From Akkermansiaceae bacterium (GTDB taxonomy: Bacteria > Verrucomicrobiota > Verrucomicrobiia > Verrucomicrobiales > Akkermansiaceae), in assembly GCA_013041925.1 (NCBI GenBank), contig JABDRB010000006.1:25448-89447 (forward strand): a stretch of DNA of 64,000 nt, read 5' to 3'. Under the pieces are notes generated by a model, which was not told where the DNA came from, searched no databases, and saw nothing but the letters and a program-made list of their open reading frames with translations. The translations under genes were made by a program, and so were the position numbers. This document shows, in pieces, positions 1 to 8,910 of the stretch (position 1 is the stretch's first letter; each line of letters opens with the position of its first letter).

Positions 1-2931
1 ATCTTTGACACCCGAAAGATTTCGAATAGCCCGGCATATTTCCTCCGGCTCCACGCGATACCCATGGATCTTGAGCTGCTCATCAGCTCTACCGTGGAAC
101 AACAATTCACCGTTGTCCGTCCACGATCCCAGATCACCGCTGCGGTACCACCAGCCTTCATCATCAGTAAACTTCACAAATTGTGCCAATGTCTCCTCTG
201 GATCATCCAAATAACCATCTGCCACCCCCAAGCCACCAATGACAATTTCGCCTACTATACCCGGAGCGACCCTGCGGCCTTGCTCGTCAAGCACTCGAAT
301 CATCGCTCCCTTGTTAGGGGCGCCGATCGGAATCGACGGAAAGGAAAGTGACTCGCGCCCTATATCGTAATGTGTGCATATAACGGTAGCCTCAGTCGGG
401 CCATATCCGTTGCAGAGCCGTATCGACTGAACGGCTAACGACTGCCACTGTTTAACTAATTCAGGAGAGAGCACCCCACCACCGACATCAACAGCGCGCA
501 AAGAAGAGGGTATCGGATTCGCCACATGCTGGGCATCGCGCATCCATACAGACCAAAGGGCCGTCGCCATGCCTAAGTAGGTAATATTGTAGAATGAAAG
601 CGACTCCACTAAACCACGAACACTCCACACCGACTCAGGACGCGGGATCACAACGCAACCTCCCGCAGCAAGGGGAGTCATTACTTCCGCCAATGTCGAG
701 TCGAAGGCCACAGAAGAGGTCCAAAGCGATCTCTGAAACGACTCTCGCCCAAAGTATCTCGTCGAGTCTTCAATATAAGCATCAAGTCCACGATGGGTGA
801 TCTTGACACCTTTGGGTCGACCCGTACTGCCCGAAGTAAAAAATACACATGCAATCCCTCCTACGAGAGACGCATCAGGCTCGCATGGCAATTCAAAATC
901 AGGGTCATCATGATCACAACGGGGCTGAAGCCAGATCGTAGCACTCGTTTCCTTCAGAGCCTGACCAATGGCCACTCGTGCGCATGTCCGCTCCAAGACA
1001 TCCAGAACCCGCAGATCGGGATCTTCCTCAGAAATGGGGACAAATGCGCACCCCAACCCCATAACAGCCAACTGAGCAGCAATCAACTCAGGAGACCGCC
1101 CAAGCCTTACGGGCACCATGTCGCCTTGCTCTACCCCAGCTTCCCCCAACCTCGCCATTAACCATGCGACTTCTCGTCCTAGATTGCCATAGGTCCAGAT
1201 CTGTCCAACAGCGGTTTCGATAGCCTTAGAGCTTTGACGGCGTGTAAAATCGCTGAAGATTGATGCCAGAAATGATCTTGGCGCAGAATCAAAGCATCCC
1301 CCGTTCTCCCACTCACGGACTAAAAGCTCTGTAGCTGGTGCCAGCCGTGGAAGATCAGATATCCTCGTAGCGGGTTGATCAATGATCAACTCACGAAGTC
1401 GTTTTGCAAGATTTCCAACGTGAGTCATGTCTGAGGCACCACGGGCCAACCACCGTCCGTTCTCCCGCTGGATTTGCCATGAGGAGACGCCCACGGATAC
1501 GGCCCCAACGTCTTCAGGAAACAGTTGGATTGGCCGTGATGCCGGGTCAGGCATTGGAGCTTCTCCCCTTCCCCCACGCTCCAATAGATCAGCAAAGAAC
1601 GGCCCACGCCGCTGTGCTCCCATCACCAACTCAAGCCACTTTTCTACGAACGCTAGTATCGACAGACCCTCATCAACCTCGACTACGATCGGGGCAACGC
1701 GATTGAGCAACGCTATCACAGCCGGATCACCGGCTGAGCCCACAACATCATTCAACTCCTTCTCAGTCCACCAACGACCCACCTCGATGTGCGCTTCACC
1801 CAAAGACAACGCCCAAGCGAGTAAACCACAGGCCAGATCATGGTCAGTCGTGCCAAGATCAACGGTCGAGCTTCCCCGTGATAACACAGCCGTGGATTTG
1901 GTGTCCTCAGGATCTTCAGAACATTTTTGTATCTGACGGCGCCAGCCCCATTCAAATCTGAAAACCCCCTCTTCCCATCTTGCAATTTGCGCAAGCTCAT
2001 CAGGTTGCTTGAGCTCCGCATGCCTCGTCTGGCTCGAAGCCTCAGGAACTATGCTGGGCGCAAGGCTGGTAGCAACGAGGCAATCCTTTGATGTTGCGAT
2101 GTGAACCCGAGCGTCTGATGCTATTGATATGGTTCCTGGTTGTGCGTTCTGGCTCGGGCATTGCTGATCACAGCATACCTCAGCGTTGATCAACCGATAC
2201 CACTCCCTATCAAGGCGGAACCGCGCACAGCCCACATAGTTCGGGAAAGGTCCAAAATCAAGTGCCCGCACGACCCGCTGAATTCTATGGGCTGGCCATT
2301 GCCAATTGATCTCCATCCCCCCCCGTGGCCAATCTGAATTGCCAAAGTAGGTCCTTTCACTCAACTCTTGCTGCCGTAGAGGCATTGGCCCTCGGCCTAG
2401 CTTGAGAACGATCATGTCAAACCCTCGTGCTCCAGCCTCGAGGCAACGCAAGTTCAACGATTGACTTGTGTCATCATCATGAATGGGCACAGGTGTTTGA
2501 ATGATGATCCCACCTGTATCAATTCCTTCTTCAACCATATGCCAAGTAACAGCATACTCAGTTTCACCATCGAGCAGGGCTCGTGTTGGAGCATACAGAC
2601 CCGCATACCTCGGCAGCGGTGCATCATGAAAATTGATGCTTCCCTTTACTGGATGCCGAAGAATCTCAGCTGGTATCAGGCGAACATTATACGCACTTAC
2701 TATCCAATCGCACGGTATCTTGGTGATAACGGCAAGGGGTGTTCCCGGATCATAGGTCATGACCCCTTCGCGGCGCGCCGACGCGGCAAAGGACTTACCG
2801 TTCGCGAGACAAGCGACCACCTCATGTCCTGCCGTTCGTAATGAGCGAAGACAGTGCATTCCTATGGAAGCATCACCGATCAGGACAACGCGACACCTCT
2901 CATCTTCAGGCAAAATAGTATGGCTTCTCAT
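1..2931 (-). CDS. NRPS initiation module, formyltransferase + adenylation (5' part only, runs off the window)
   Basis: Reading the minus strand from the ATG at 2931 gives 977 codons with no stop before the edge, so only the N-terminal part is present. Residues ~10-230 form a methionyl-tRNA-formyltransferase-like domain. It keeps the N-x-H pair (SINFHD) and the later GIDTGG aspartate motif of the formyl-transfer site. Residues ~320-560 resemble the C-terminal half of a condensation domain, with no HHxxxDG seen. From ~residue 570 comes an AMP-binding domain with core motifs FTSGSTGRPKG (~697), NGYGPTEAT (~838), YRSGDL (~927) and GRADEQLKIHGYRVEP (~950). Formyltransferase-adenylation modules start N-formylated peptides, as in linear gramicidin synthetase LgrA; the product here is unknown. 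A carrier-protein domain would be expected beyond the edge. rhaT lies upstream on the same strand, separated by a hairpin, so this gene is probably transcribed alone. Confidence 0.85.
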   Translation of the reverse strand, partial: MRSHTILPEDERCRVVLIGDASIGMHCLRSLRTAGHEVVACLANGKSFAASARREGVMTYDPGTPLAVITKIPCDWIVSAYNVRLIPAEILRHPVKGSINFHDAPLPRYAGLYAPTRALLDGETEYAVTWHMVEEGIDTGGIIIQTPVPIHDDDTSQSLNLRCLEAGARGFDMIVLKLGRGPMPLRQQELSERTYFGNSDWPRGGMEINWQWPAHRIQRVVRALDFGPFPNYVGCARFRLDREWYRLINAEVCCDQQCPSQNAQPGTISIASDARVHIATSKDCLVATSLAPSIVPEASSQTRHAELKQPDELAQIARWEEGVFRFEWGWRRQIQKCSEDPEDTKSTAVLSRGSSTVDLGTTDHDLACGLLAWALSLGEAHIEVGRWWTEKELNDVVGSAGDPAVIALLNRVAPIVVEVDEGLSILAFVEKWLELVMGAQRRGPFFADLLERGGRGEAPMPDPASRPIQLFPEDVGAVSVGVSSWQIQRENGRWLARGASDMTHVGNLAKRLRELIIDQPATRISDLPRLAPATELLVREWENGGCFDSAPRSFLASIFSDFTRRQSSKAIETAVGQIWTYGNLGREVAWLMARLGEAGVEQGDMVPVRLGRSPELIAAQLAVMGLGCAFVPISEEDPDLRVLDVLERTCARVAIGQALKETSATIWLQPRCDHDDPDFELPCEPDASLVGGIACVFFTSGSTGRPKGVKITHRGLDAYIEDSTRYFGRESFQRSLWTSSVAFDSTLAEVMTPLAAGGCVVIPRPESVWSVRGLVESLSFYNITYLGMATALWSVWMRDAQHVANPIPSSLRAVDVGGGVLSPELVKQWQSLAVQSIRLCNGYGPTEATVICTHYDIGRESLSFPSIPIGAPNKGAMIRVLDEQGRRVAPGIVGEIVIGGLGVADGYLDDPEETLAQFVKFTDDEGWWYRSGDLGSWTDNGELLFHGRADEQLKIHGYRVEPEEICRAIRNLSGVKD

Positions 2932-3130
2932 CTTTCCCTCTCAAAGTTCCAGCCTCCTCAAAAACTAACAATCACGATATATATCGTCATGACGCGTATT
3001 GGACAACTGAAGTGAGTTCAATTTTCCACATTCATTACCAAAACCAATTTCTCGAAATTTGCTTTGGGGGTGATATTGGAATGCCATACATTTCTCGATG
3101 ATGATACCCGAGATAGGCGGGAAAGTTAGG

Positions 3131-3157
3131 CGGGCATGACGACGTCCGTCATGCCCG
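3131..3157 (-). terminator. Hairpin downstream of rhaT, probable terminator
   Basis: A perfect 11-bp inverted repeat (CGGGCATGACG / CGTCATGCCCG) encloses a 5-nt loop, about 30 nt after the rhaT stop. The sequence after the stem on the minus strand is only weakly T-rich (CCTAACTTTCCC), so factor-independent termination is not certain. The position between rhaT and the NRPS gene supports a terminator role. Confidence 0.5.
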
Positions 3158-3186
3158 TGGGGCCTTAGAAAAATACGCGTGGGGGG

Positions 3187-4383
3187 CTAGTGACCACCAC
3201 CGCTGCCCTTGATCCATGTCCCCCATCCAATGATGATGGTGGAAAGAACGAGCGTGCCGATCCCTGTAATGATCAGCTTCCGTGCCTTCGGGCTGACACC
3301 TTTCCACTCCTTGAAGATCACCCCCCACATGGTGCTGAAAATAATGATACTTGCCATATGCAGCGTCCAACTTGCGAAGCCGTATTTCCCCATCTGGGTT
3401 TCACCCATGGTGTAGAAGAAAAACTGCAGATACCAAAGCGTGCCTGCGATACACGAGAGCAGGTAGTTCCTGACCAGAGGAATACGTTTCCCGAGACCGT
3501 GGGCACCGATTTCAGCCTGGACGGCGACCTCTTCGCCTGGCGCATCGGTGACATTCTCAATAATGGTTTCATTCTCCCGATCATTAGGCTGACTCTTCTG
3601 ATGGGATGCTAGGTATTCATATCCCGATTTATTTTTAATACTCAGATACACACACCAGATGAAGTTGGAGGTAAAACCGCCAGCTAAAATCACTGGCAAA
3701 ATCGGAAGCCCTGTCCAGATATTATCGGTTCCTGCGAGGCCGGATGCCACCCCAATGGGTTTACCGGCGGTTAATGCAAAAGCGAAGCAGGCGCTCATGA
3801 TACCAGAGAACGTCGCCACAATAATTCCTTTCTTAAAATTGAACTCCACGACAGACTTCTTTTTTTCATCTTCGGGCATTTCTTTCTCTTTGGCAAACCC
3901 CGCCATGGCTGCAATCGCGATACCGATCAAACAGACCACCACACCCGTCAGAGTAACAAGACCCGCTGTGCTGGTGGCGATCTCGATGATGTTTTCATCG
4001 GCTGGAATCTGCTTAATCCACACCTTAAAGATCGGAGGTAACAGTGTGCCAAAAGCCGCCGTATAACCCAAAGCAACCCCCATGCCCAGAGACATCCCCA
4101 AATAGCGCATGGAGAGACCAAAGGTCAAACCTCCCAATCCCCACATAGCGCCAAAGAAATACGTCCAACCAAGCGTGGAAACGGCTTGTGAAGTGAGCAC
4201 CTCACCAAGGTCGCTGGTCATAAAATAAGCCGCCAACCATGGGCAGATGATCCAAGAGAAAAAACCACCCGTGAGCCAATAGGTTTCCCACGACCAATTT
4301 CTAACACCCTTATAGGGGACATAAAAAGAACCGGAGGCAAGGCCGCCAGTCCAGTGGAATAAAACACCGAGGAATGGATTCAT
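3187..4383 (-). CDS. rhaT: L-rhamnose/proton symporter family permease
   Basis: A 398-residue hydrophobic protein with about ten membrane segments, close to the usual RhaT length (~344 aa) plus a longer central cytoplasmic loop. The N-terminus (FHWTGGLASGSFYVPYKG) matches the RhaT signature in which Gly/Ser-rich helix 1 is followed by the conserved Tyr-Lys. RhaT imports L-rhamnose, and related sugars, with a proton. A charged hydrophilic stretch at ~residues 265-300 (around SQPNDRENETIIE) is longer than in E. coli. The start is an ATG without a Shine-Dalgarno sequence. The gene is divergent from rhaA across 314 bp, so uptake and catabolism probably share one control region. The substrate call rests on family resemblance plus this context. 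Confidence 0.88.
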   Translation of the reverse strand: MNPFLGVLFHWTGGLASGSFYVPYKGVRNWSWETYWLTGGFFSWIICPWLAAYFMTSDLGEVLTSQAVSTLGWTYFFGAMWGLGGLTFGLSMRYLGMSLGMGVALGYTAAFGTLLPPIFKVWIKQIPADENIIEIATSTAGLVTLTGVVVCLIGIAIAAMAGFAKEKEMPEDEKKKSVVEFNFKKGIIVATFSGIMSACFAFALTAGKPIGVASGLAGTDNIWTGLPILPVILAGGFTSNFIWCVYLSIKNKSGYEYLASHQKSQPNDRENETIIENVTDAPGEEVAVQAEIGAHGLGKRIPLVRNYLLSCIAGTLWYLQFFFYTMGETQMGKYGFASWTLHMASIIIFSTMWGVIFKEWKGVSPKARKLIITGIGTLVLSTIIIGWGTWIKGSGGGH

Positions 4384-4697
4384 AATGGGATGTGGATAAG
4401 TGTGTTGTGAATAATTCTAACCATCGAAGATGGCGTAAGGAAACGCAACGACCCTATGGGTCATATTTCACGCGTTTAATATCATCGGTGGGCACCATGT
4501 AAATGATTAATTTTCCTGCCAAAGCCTTAGCCGTCGAGATAACTCATAAAATCCACCTTACTCTATTCTTACCCTTGACTTGGCACTGTCAGCCAACCAA
4601 CTTATCAATCAATAAACAGAGCTTCTATACTGGTTCATCGGCTCCGCCTAAAATCATTTTTCTTCACTCCTCAATTTCTCATCACCCATAACAAACC
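4384..4697. promoter_or_regulatory. Divergent rhaT/rhaA control region
   Basis: This 314-bp gap between the two divergent starts holds no credible gene; the one short reading frame in it has no family features. It must contain the promoters for rhaT and rhaAB. The 13-bp palindrome GACCCTATGGGTC lies at 4450-4462, about 67 bp from the rhaT start, and could be an operator. An A/T-rich tract follows towards rhaA. No AraC-type or other regulator gene is adjacent. Confidence 0.5.
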
Positions 4698-5942
4698 ATG
4701 TCATCATCCTACGAACTCGCACGCGAACAATACGCCGCACTTGGCGTCGATACGGAAGCCGCCATCGATCGGCTCAAAAACATCCCAATCTCCATCCATT
4801 GCTGGCAAGGTGATGATGTCGCAGGATTTGAAAACTCTGACGGGGCACTGGGATCAGGGCTTGCCGTCACGGGTAACTTCCTAGGCCGTGCCCGCACCGC
4901 CAATGAACTCCGGCAGGACCTTGAACAAGCGACCTCCCTCATCCCTGGCAACCACCGACTGAACCTTCACGCAATCTACTTGGAATCCGACACGCCGGTC
5001 GCACGCGACCAAATCGAAACGAAGCATTTCCAAGGGTGGATCGATTGGTGTAAATCACAGAACCTAGGGCTTGATTTCAACCCCTCCTGCTTCTCACACC
5101 CACTTGCTGACGACGGCTTCACGCTGTCATCACCCGACGCGGGAAAACGCCAATTCTGGATCGACCACTGCAAGGCGTCTCGCCTCATCGCCAATGACAT
5201 GGGCGAGCAACTGGGAACGCCTGCGGTCACCAACATCTGGGTTCCCGATGGCTATAAAGACACCCCTGCCGATCGACTCGCCCCACGCCAGCGGCTCAAA
5301 GACTCCCTCGACGAGATCCTCGCTCAACCCACCCCCCACAACATCGACGCCGTTGAGTCCAAACTCTTCGGAATTGGATCCGAAGCCTATGTCACAGGAT
5401 CACACGAATTCTATCTAGGATACGCTACGCAGAAGCAAATCGCACTCTGTCTCGACGCCGGTCATTTCCACCCAACGGAGATGATTTCTGAGAAAATCTC
5501 CTCCTGCCTCCTCTACGTCCCCGAGCTCCTCCTGCACGTCTCACGTGGTGTCCGCTGGGATTCCGATCACGTTGTTACCTTCAGCGACGAACTCCAGGCG
5601 ATTACTCGTGAAATCGTTGCCAACAACATTGAAGACCGCGTCCACATCGGGCTTGATTTCTTTGATGCCTCCATCAACCGAGTTGCCGCTTGGACCATTG
5701 GAGTGCGCAACACGCTCCGCGCCCTTCTCTTAGGGCTTCTCGAGCCCACCGCCACCCTCCGCCAGGCTGAACTTGAAGGCGACTACACAACGCGACTCGC
5801 CCTACAAGAAGAGCTTAAAACCTACCCGCTCGGCGCAGTCTGGGACGAATACTGTCGTCGCCAAGACACACCCGTCGGCCCCGATTGGCTTACAGACATC
5901 AAGACATACGAAGCAAACGTCCTGTCAAAACGCACATCCTAA
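4698..5942 (+). CDS. rhaA: L-rhamnose isomerase
   Basis: 414 residues, close to the ~419 of E. coli RhaA. The N-terminal block [15 protein letters not shown] and the metal/substrate motifs are present: [10 protein letters not shown] (~252-261), RWDSDHV (~286-292) and [15 protein letters not shown] (~318-332). The enzyme is a cytoplasmic (beta/alpha)8-barrel that uses Mn/Zn to convert L-rhamnose to L-rhamnulose. The start is the ATG after ACAAACC, with no Shine-Dalgarno. The stop is 12 bp before the rhamnulokinase start, so the two genes are almost certainly one operon. Confidence 0.97.
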   Translation: MSSSYELAREQYAALGVDTEAAIDRLKNIPISIHCWQGDDVAGFENSDGALGSGLAVTGNFLGRARTANELRQDLEQATSLIPGNHRLNLHAIYLESDTPVARDQIETKHFQGWIDWCKSQNLGLDFNPSCFSHPLADDGFTLSSPDAGKRQFWIDHCKASRLIANDMGEQLGTPAVTNIWVPDGYKDTPADRLAPRQRLKDSLDEILAQPTPHNIDAVESKLFGIGSEAYVTGSHEFYLGYATQKQIALCLDAGHFHPTEMISEKISSCLLYVPELLLHVSRGVRWDSDHVVTFSDELQAITREIVANNIEDRVHIGLDFFDASINRVAAWTIGVRNTLRALLLGLLEPTATLRQAELEGDYTTRLALQEELKTYPLGAVWDEYCRRQDTPVGPDWLTDIKTYEANVLSKRTS

Positions 5943-5954
5943 GCACACCAAGCG

Positions 5955-7481
5955 ATGAAAGTATACCTAGCCGTTGATCTCGGCGCTGGCTCAGGACGGG
6001 TCATCGCGGGGAAAACCCATATTAGTGACGACAGTTCAAAGCAAGAAAGCGATTTCTTTGAGCTCGAGGAGCTGCACCGATTCGAGAACACGAGCACCGA
6101 GCTCCCTGGTGGCTATTTCTGGAACATCATCGGCCTCTACCGCGATATCATCAAAGGGATTCGCCTAGGGTGTGACAAATACGGCGATCAGATTCAATCC
6201 ATCGGGATTGATTCTTGGGGCTGTGACTATGCGCTTATCAGCGAGAATGGCAACTTACTCGACCTCCCCCATCAGTATCGGGACCCCCGGTCTCAAGGGA
6301 TGGGGGAACTGGCTGACGAGCTGATCGGACAAAAAAAAATCTATGCCTCCACCGGCATCATGTCCGCCTTTTACAACACCAGCGAGCACCTACTCTCTCA
6401 GGTCCAATCGAAATCGACGGCACTCAGAGAAGCCGAGCACATCCTCTTCATCCCTGACCTGCTGGCCTACTGGTTGACGGGTGAAATCGTCAACGAACTC
6501 ACGATTGCCTCAACCAGTCAGCTGTTAAACCCGCAAACCAAAGACTGGGCGTGGGATATCATCGAGGGATTGGGACTCCCCCGCCGCATCTTTGGAAAAA
6601 TCGTCAAGCCCAGCACGGTTATCGGCAACGTCCGGCCCGAGCTTGATCAACAAATCGGCCAGTCAAACCTCCAAGTCGTCGCCACCCCATCCCATGACAC
6701 AGCGTCTGCGGTTGCAGGCATCCCATTGGGATCATCACCGGATGGATCCGTGCGCCAAGACGTCTGGATCAGCTCCGGCACCTGGTCGATTATGGGAGCC
6801 GAAATCAAGGATCCGATCCTAGGAGGAAAAGCCCCCGAATTTGGATTTGCCAACGAACTCGGTGTCGAAAACACCGTGCGCTTCCTCAAAAACATCTCCG
6901 GGCTCTGGGTGATTCAGGAATGTCAGCGACAGTGGGAATCCGAGGGCAACCAATACAATTATGCCGCGCTGGCCGAACTGGCTGAGGAGGCGGAACCCTT
7001 CTCCGCCTTTATCGACCCAGACGATCCCCTTTTTGCCTCACCCGGTCAGATGCCTCAGAAAATCCAAGATTTCTGTAAACAAACAGGTCAGAAAATCCCG
7101 GAAAGCAAGGGCACCATCCTCCGCATTGCCAGCGAGAGTATCGCACTGAAATACCGAGTCGTCTTCGACCAACTCGCCGAGGTCTTGGGGTGTGAGTTAG
7201 GAAAAGTCTACATGGGTGGAGGTGGAATCCAAAACATCTTCCTCACGCAAAATTCTGCCAACGCGATGAACCGCGAGGTCATTGCTAGCCCGATCGAGGC
7301 GACCTCATGCGGAAACATCATTTCCCAAATGGTAGCTACCGGTGAGCTCCCAGACATTGCCGCTGGCAGGTCCCTCATTCAGCGCAGCCAAAAGACAACA
7401 ATCTATCAACCGGAGCACGCCTTAAGCTGGCAAGCACAACTCGATCGATTCAAGTCGATTCTGACCACCCTCAAGGAGTAA
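5955..7481 (+). CDS. rhaB: L-rhamnulokinase
   Basis: 508 residues of the FGGY carbohydrate kinase family. The N-terminal phosphate-binding strand reads VDLGAGSGR (7-15), and the second ATPase-fold motif, SSGTWSIMG, lies near 272-280. GIDSWGCDYALI (~74-85) is typical of rhamnulokinases. It phosphorylates L-rhamnulose to L-rhamnulose-1-phosphate in the cytoplasm. It directly follows rhaA. No rhamnulose-1-phosphate aldolase gene (rhaD or its bacterial-microcompartment equivalent) is nearby, so the pathway is completed elsewhere. It ends 61 bp before the convergent oxidoreductase gene; the gap holds a GC-rich imperfect hairpin near 7500. Confidence 0.95.
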   Translation: MKVYLAVDLGAGSGRVIAGKTHISDDSSKQESDFFELEELHRFENTSTELPGGYFWNIIGLYRDIIKGIRLGCDKYGDQIQSIGIDSWGCDYALISENGNLLDLPHQYRDPRSQGMGELADELIGQKKIYASTGIMSAFYNTSEHLLSQVQSKSTALREAEHILFIPDLLAYWLTGEIVNELTIASTSQLLNPQTKDWAWDIIEGLGLPRRIFGKIVKPSTVIGNVRPELDQQIGQSNLQVVATPSHDTASAVAGIPLGSSPDGSVRQDVWISSGTWSIMGAEIKDPILGGKAPEFGFANELGVENTVRFLKNISGLWVIQECQRQWESEGNQYNYAALAELAEEAEPFSAFIDPDDPLFASPGQMPQKIQDFCKQTGQKIPESKGTILRIASESIALKYRVVFDQLAEVLGCELGKVYMGGGGIQNIFLTQNSANAMNREVIASPIEATSCGNIISQMVATGELPDIAAGRSLIQRSQKTTIYQPEHALSWQAQLDRFKSILTTLKE

Positions 7482-7542
7482 GACAAATCACGACGCCCCC
7501 GACGGCGGCGGGCGCGTTTAAGCTCCCCCCCCCTCAGCCGCC

Positions 7543-8841
7543 CTACTCCATGCTGCGGTAGAGGCTATCAAGCAAAACGGGCTCGCCTCCTTTCAGGCGC
7601 GACTCTTCGGCGGCAAACCCCATCAGGTGACCTTCGATCGCATGCTCAATCAATGAGTCCTCGGATCCAGCACCACGGAAGATAGCATCCATTGCATTGA
7701 CCAAGCCATAGTCGCCGCCGCCGTGTCCTTTATAGCCATCGTCGTCAGCGGTCTCGAGCTGAATCAATTCCGTTTCGCCGCTGGCGTGATCGCGGATGGC
7801 CATACTGGCATTGGAAAACCCCTCGTAGGCATCACCACCTCGCAAACTCGCCTTCGTTCCGTAAATTTCCAGACCCCGACCACAATCAAATGCCGTCATC
7901 GTAAGGCTGGCCGTGCCCCCATTTTCAAACTCCATATTGACCACCTGATGGTCAACGGCGTCGTTGTCGCATTTCCATACGCAACGTCCCCACGGGGAAA
8001 CTTCAAGCCACTTCAACACCTCCTCATCCGTGCGCTCCGTCGGGTGCGGGTAAATCATCCTCAGCCAGCTCGACTGCTTCCCGAGGTAGTGGTGCGCGTC
8101 ATACATACAACTTCCACCTTGGGGTGAAGCATGGGGACACCCGGAGGTGCATCGATCAGTGGCACCAGCCGGCGCATTCTTCTCGGTAAAATAGGATAGC
8201 CTCCCGTAGGAGCTCACCGAGCTACACCGACTTCCCATCAGCCAGCTAATATAGTCGGTATCATGGCTACATTTCGCGATAATCATCGGCGAACTTTCAC
8301 CTGTGTTCGCCCAGTGTCCTCGCACGTAGGAATGTGATTGATGCCAAGCATCGACGCCCTCAGCGGCATGAATTGAGATCACCTCACCGAGCCGACCAGA
8401 GTTCACAATTTCATGCACCTTCGAATAAAAATCCGTGTAACGAAGCACGAAGCAGAGCAGGATTTTACGGTCGTATTTTTTGGCGAGTCGAGCCAATTCG
8501 AGCGTCTCATCCATCGTCTGAGAGGCGGGTTTTTCCAATAAGAGATGGTAACCTTTTTCCAACGCCTTCTTGGCGGGTTCAAAGTGGTAATTATCCTGGG
8601 TGCCGATGATCAGCACATCGGCCAACCGGTCCTCTTCGAGCAACTCATCAGCTGTCTCAAAGGCTTTAAAATCGGGGTTGGCTGAGATCGTCTGCATTGC
8701 CTCGCGTCTCTCTGCAACGGGGTCCGCGCCAGCCGTCACTTGGTAGCGACCGGTCAAGGACATGGCAATCGTTGTATAAGTCCGGGCACGGGAGCCGCAT
8801 CCGACAGCGGCGATCGTCAATGGTTCTGATGATGTTGTCAT
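7543..8841 (-). CDS. Gfo/Idh/MocA-family oxidoreductase
   Basis: 432 residues. The N-terminal Rossmann strand with AAVGCGSRAR (11-20) binds NAD(P), and the family EKP motif is at 103-105 (LLEKPASQTMD). The C-terminal alpha/beta domain contains a Cys/His-rich insertion at ~230-265 (CTSGCPH, CMYDAHHY) that is unusual for the family and could bind a metal. No export signal is evident, so the protein is probably cytoplasmic. Family members oxidise or reduce sugars, inositols and sugar acids; the substrate here cannot be read from sequence. It is the last gene of a minus-strand run, after GH36-like glycosidase and sulfatase, 69 bp downstream of the latter. That points to processing of the liberated sugar. 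Confidence 0.85.
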   Translation of the reverse strand: MTTSSEPLTIAAVGCGSRARTYTTIAMSLTGRYQVTAGADPVAERREAMQTISANPDFKAFETADELLEEDRLADVLIIGTQDNYHFEPAKKALEKGYHLLLEKPASQTMDETLELARLAKKYDRKILLCFVLRYTDFYSKVHEIVNSGRLGEVISIHAAEGVDAWHQSHSYVRGHWANTGESSPMIIAKCSHDTDYISWLMGSRCSSVSSYGRLSYFTEKNAPAGATDRCTSGCPHASPQGGSCMYDAHHYLGKQSSWLRMIYPHPTERTDEEVLKWLEVSPWGRCVWKCDNDAVDHQVVNMEFENGGTASLTMTAFDCGRGLEIYGTKASLRGGDAYEGFSNASMAIRDHASGETELIQLETADDDGYKGHGGGDYGLVNAMDAIFRGAGSEDSLIEHAIEGHLMGFAAEESRLKGGEPVLLDSLYRSME

Positions 8842-8910
8842 TTTGATTAAAATTGTTGTGGGTGAACACAGTTAAAAAACATTCAGCACTCCTTGGATAG
8901 GATTTATATG

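Noticed and set aside
1427..1936. Plus-strand frames of 100-170 codons in the first 3 kb.
   Set aside because: They are shadows of the open minus-strand NRPS frame, which has no stop over 977 codons and contains all A-domain motifs.
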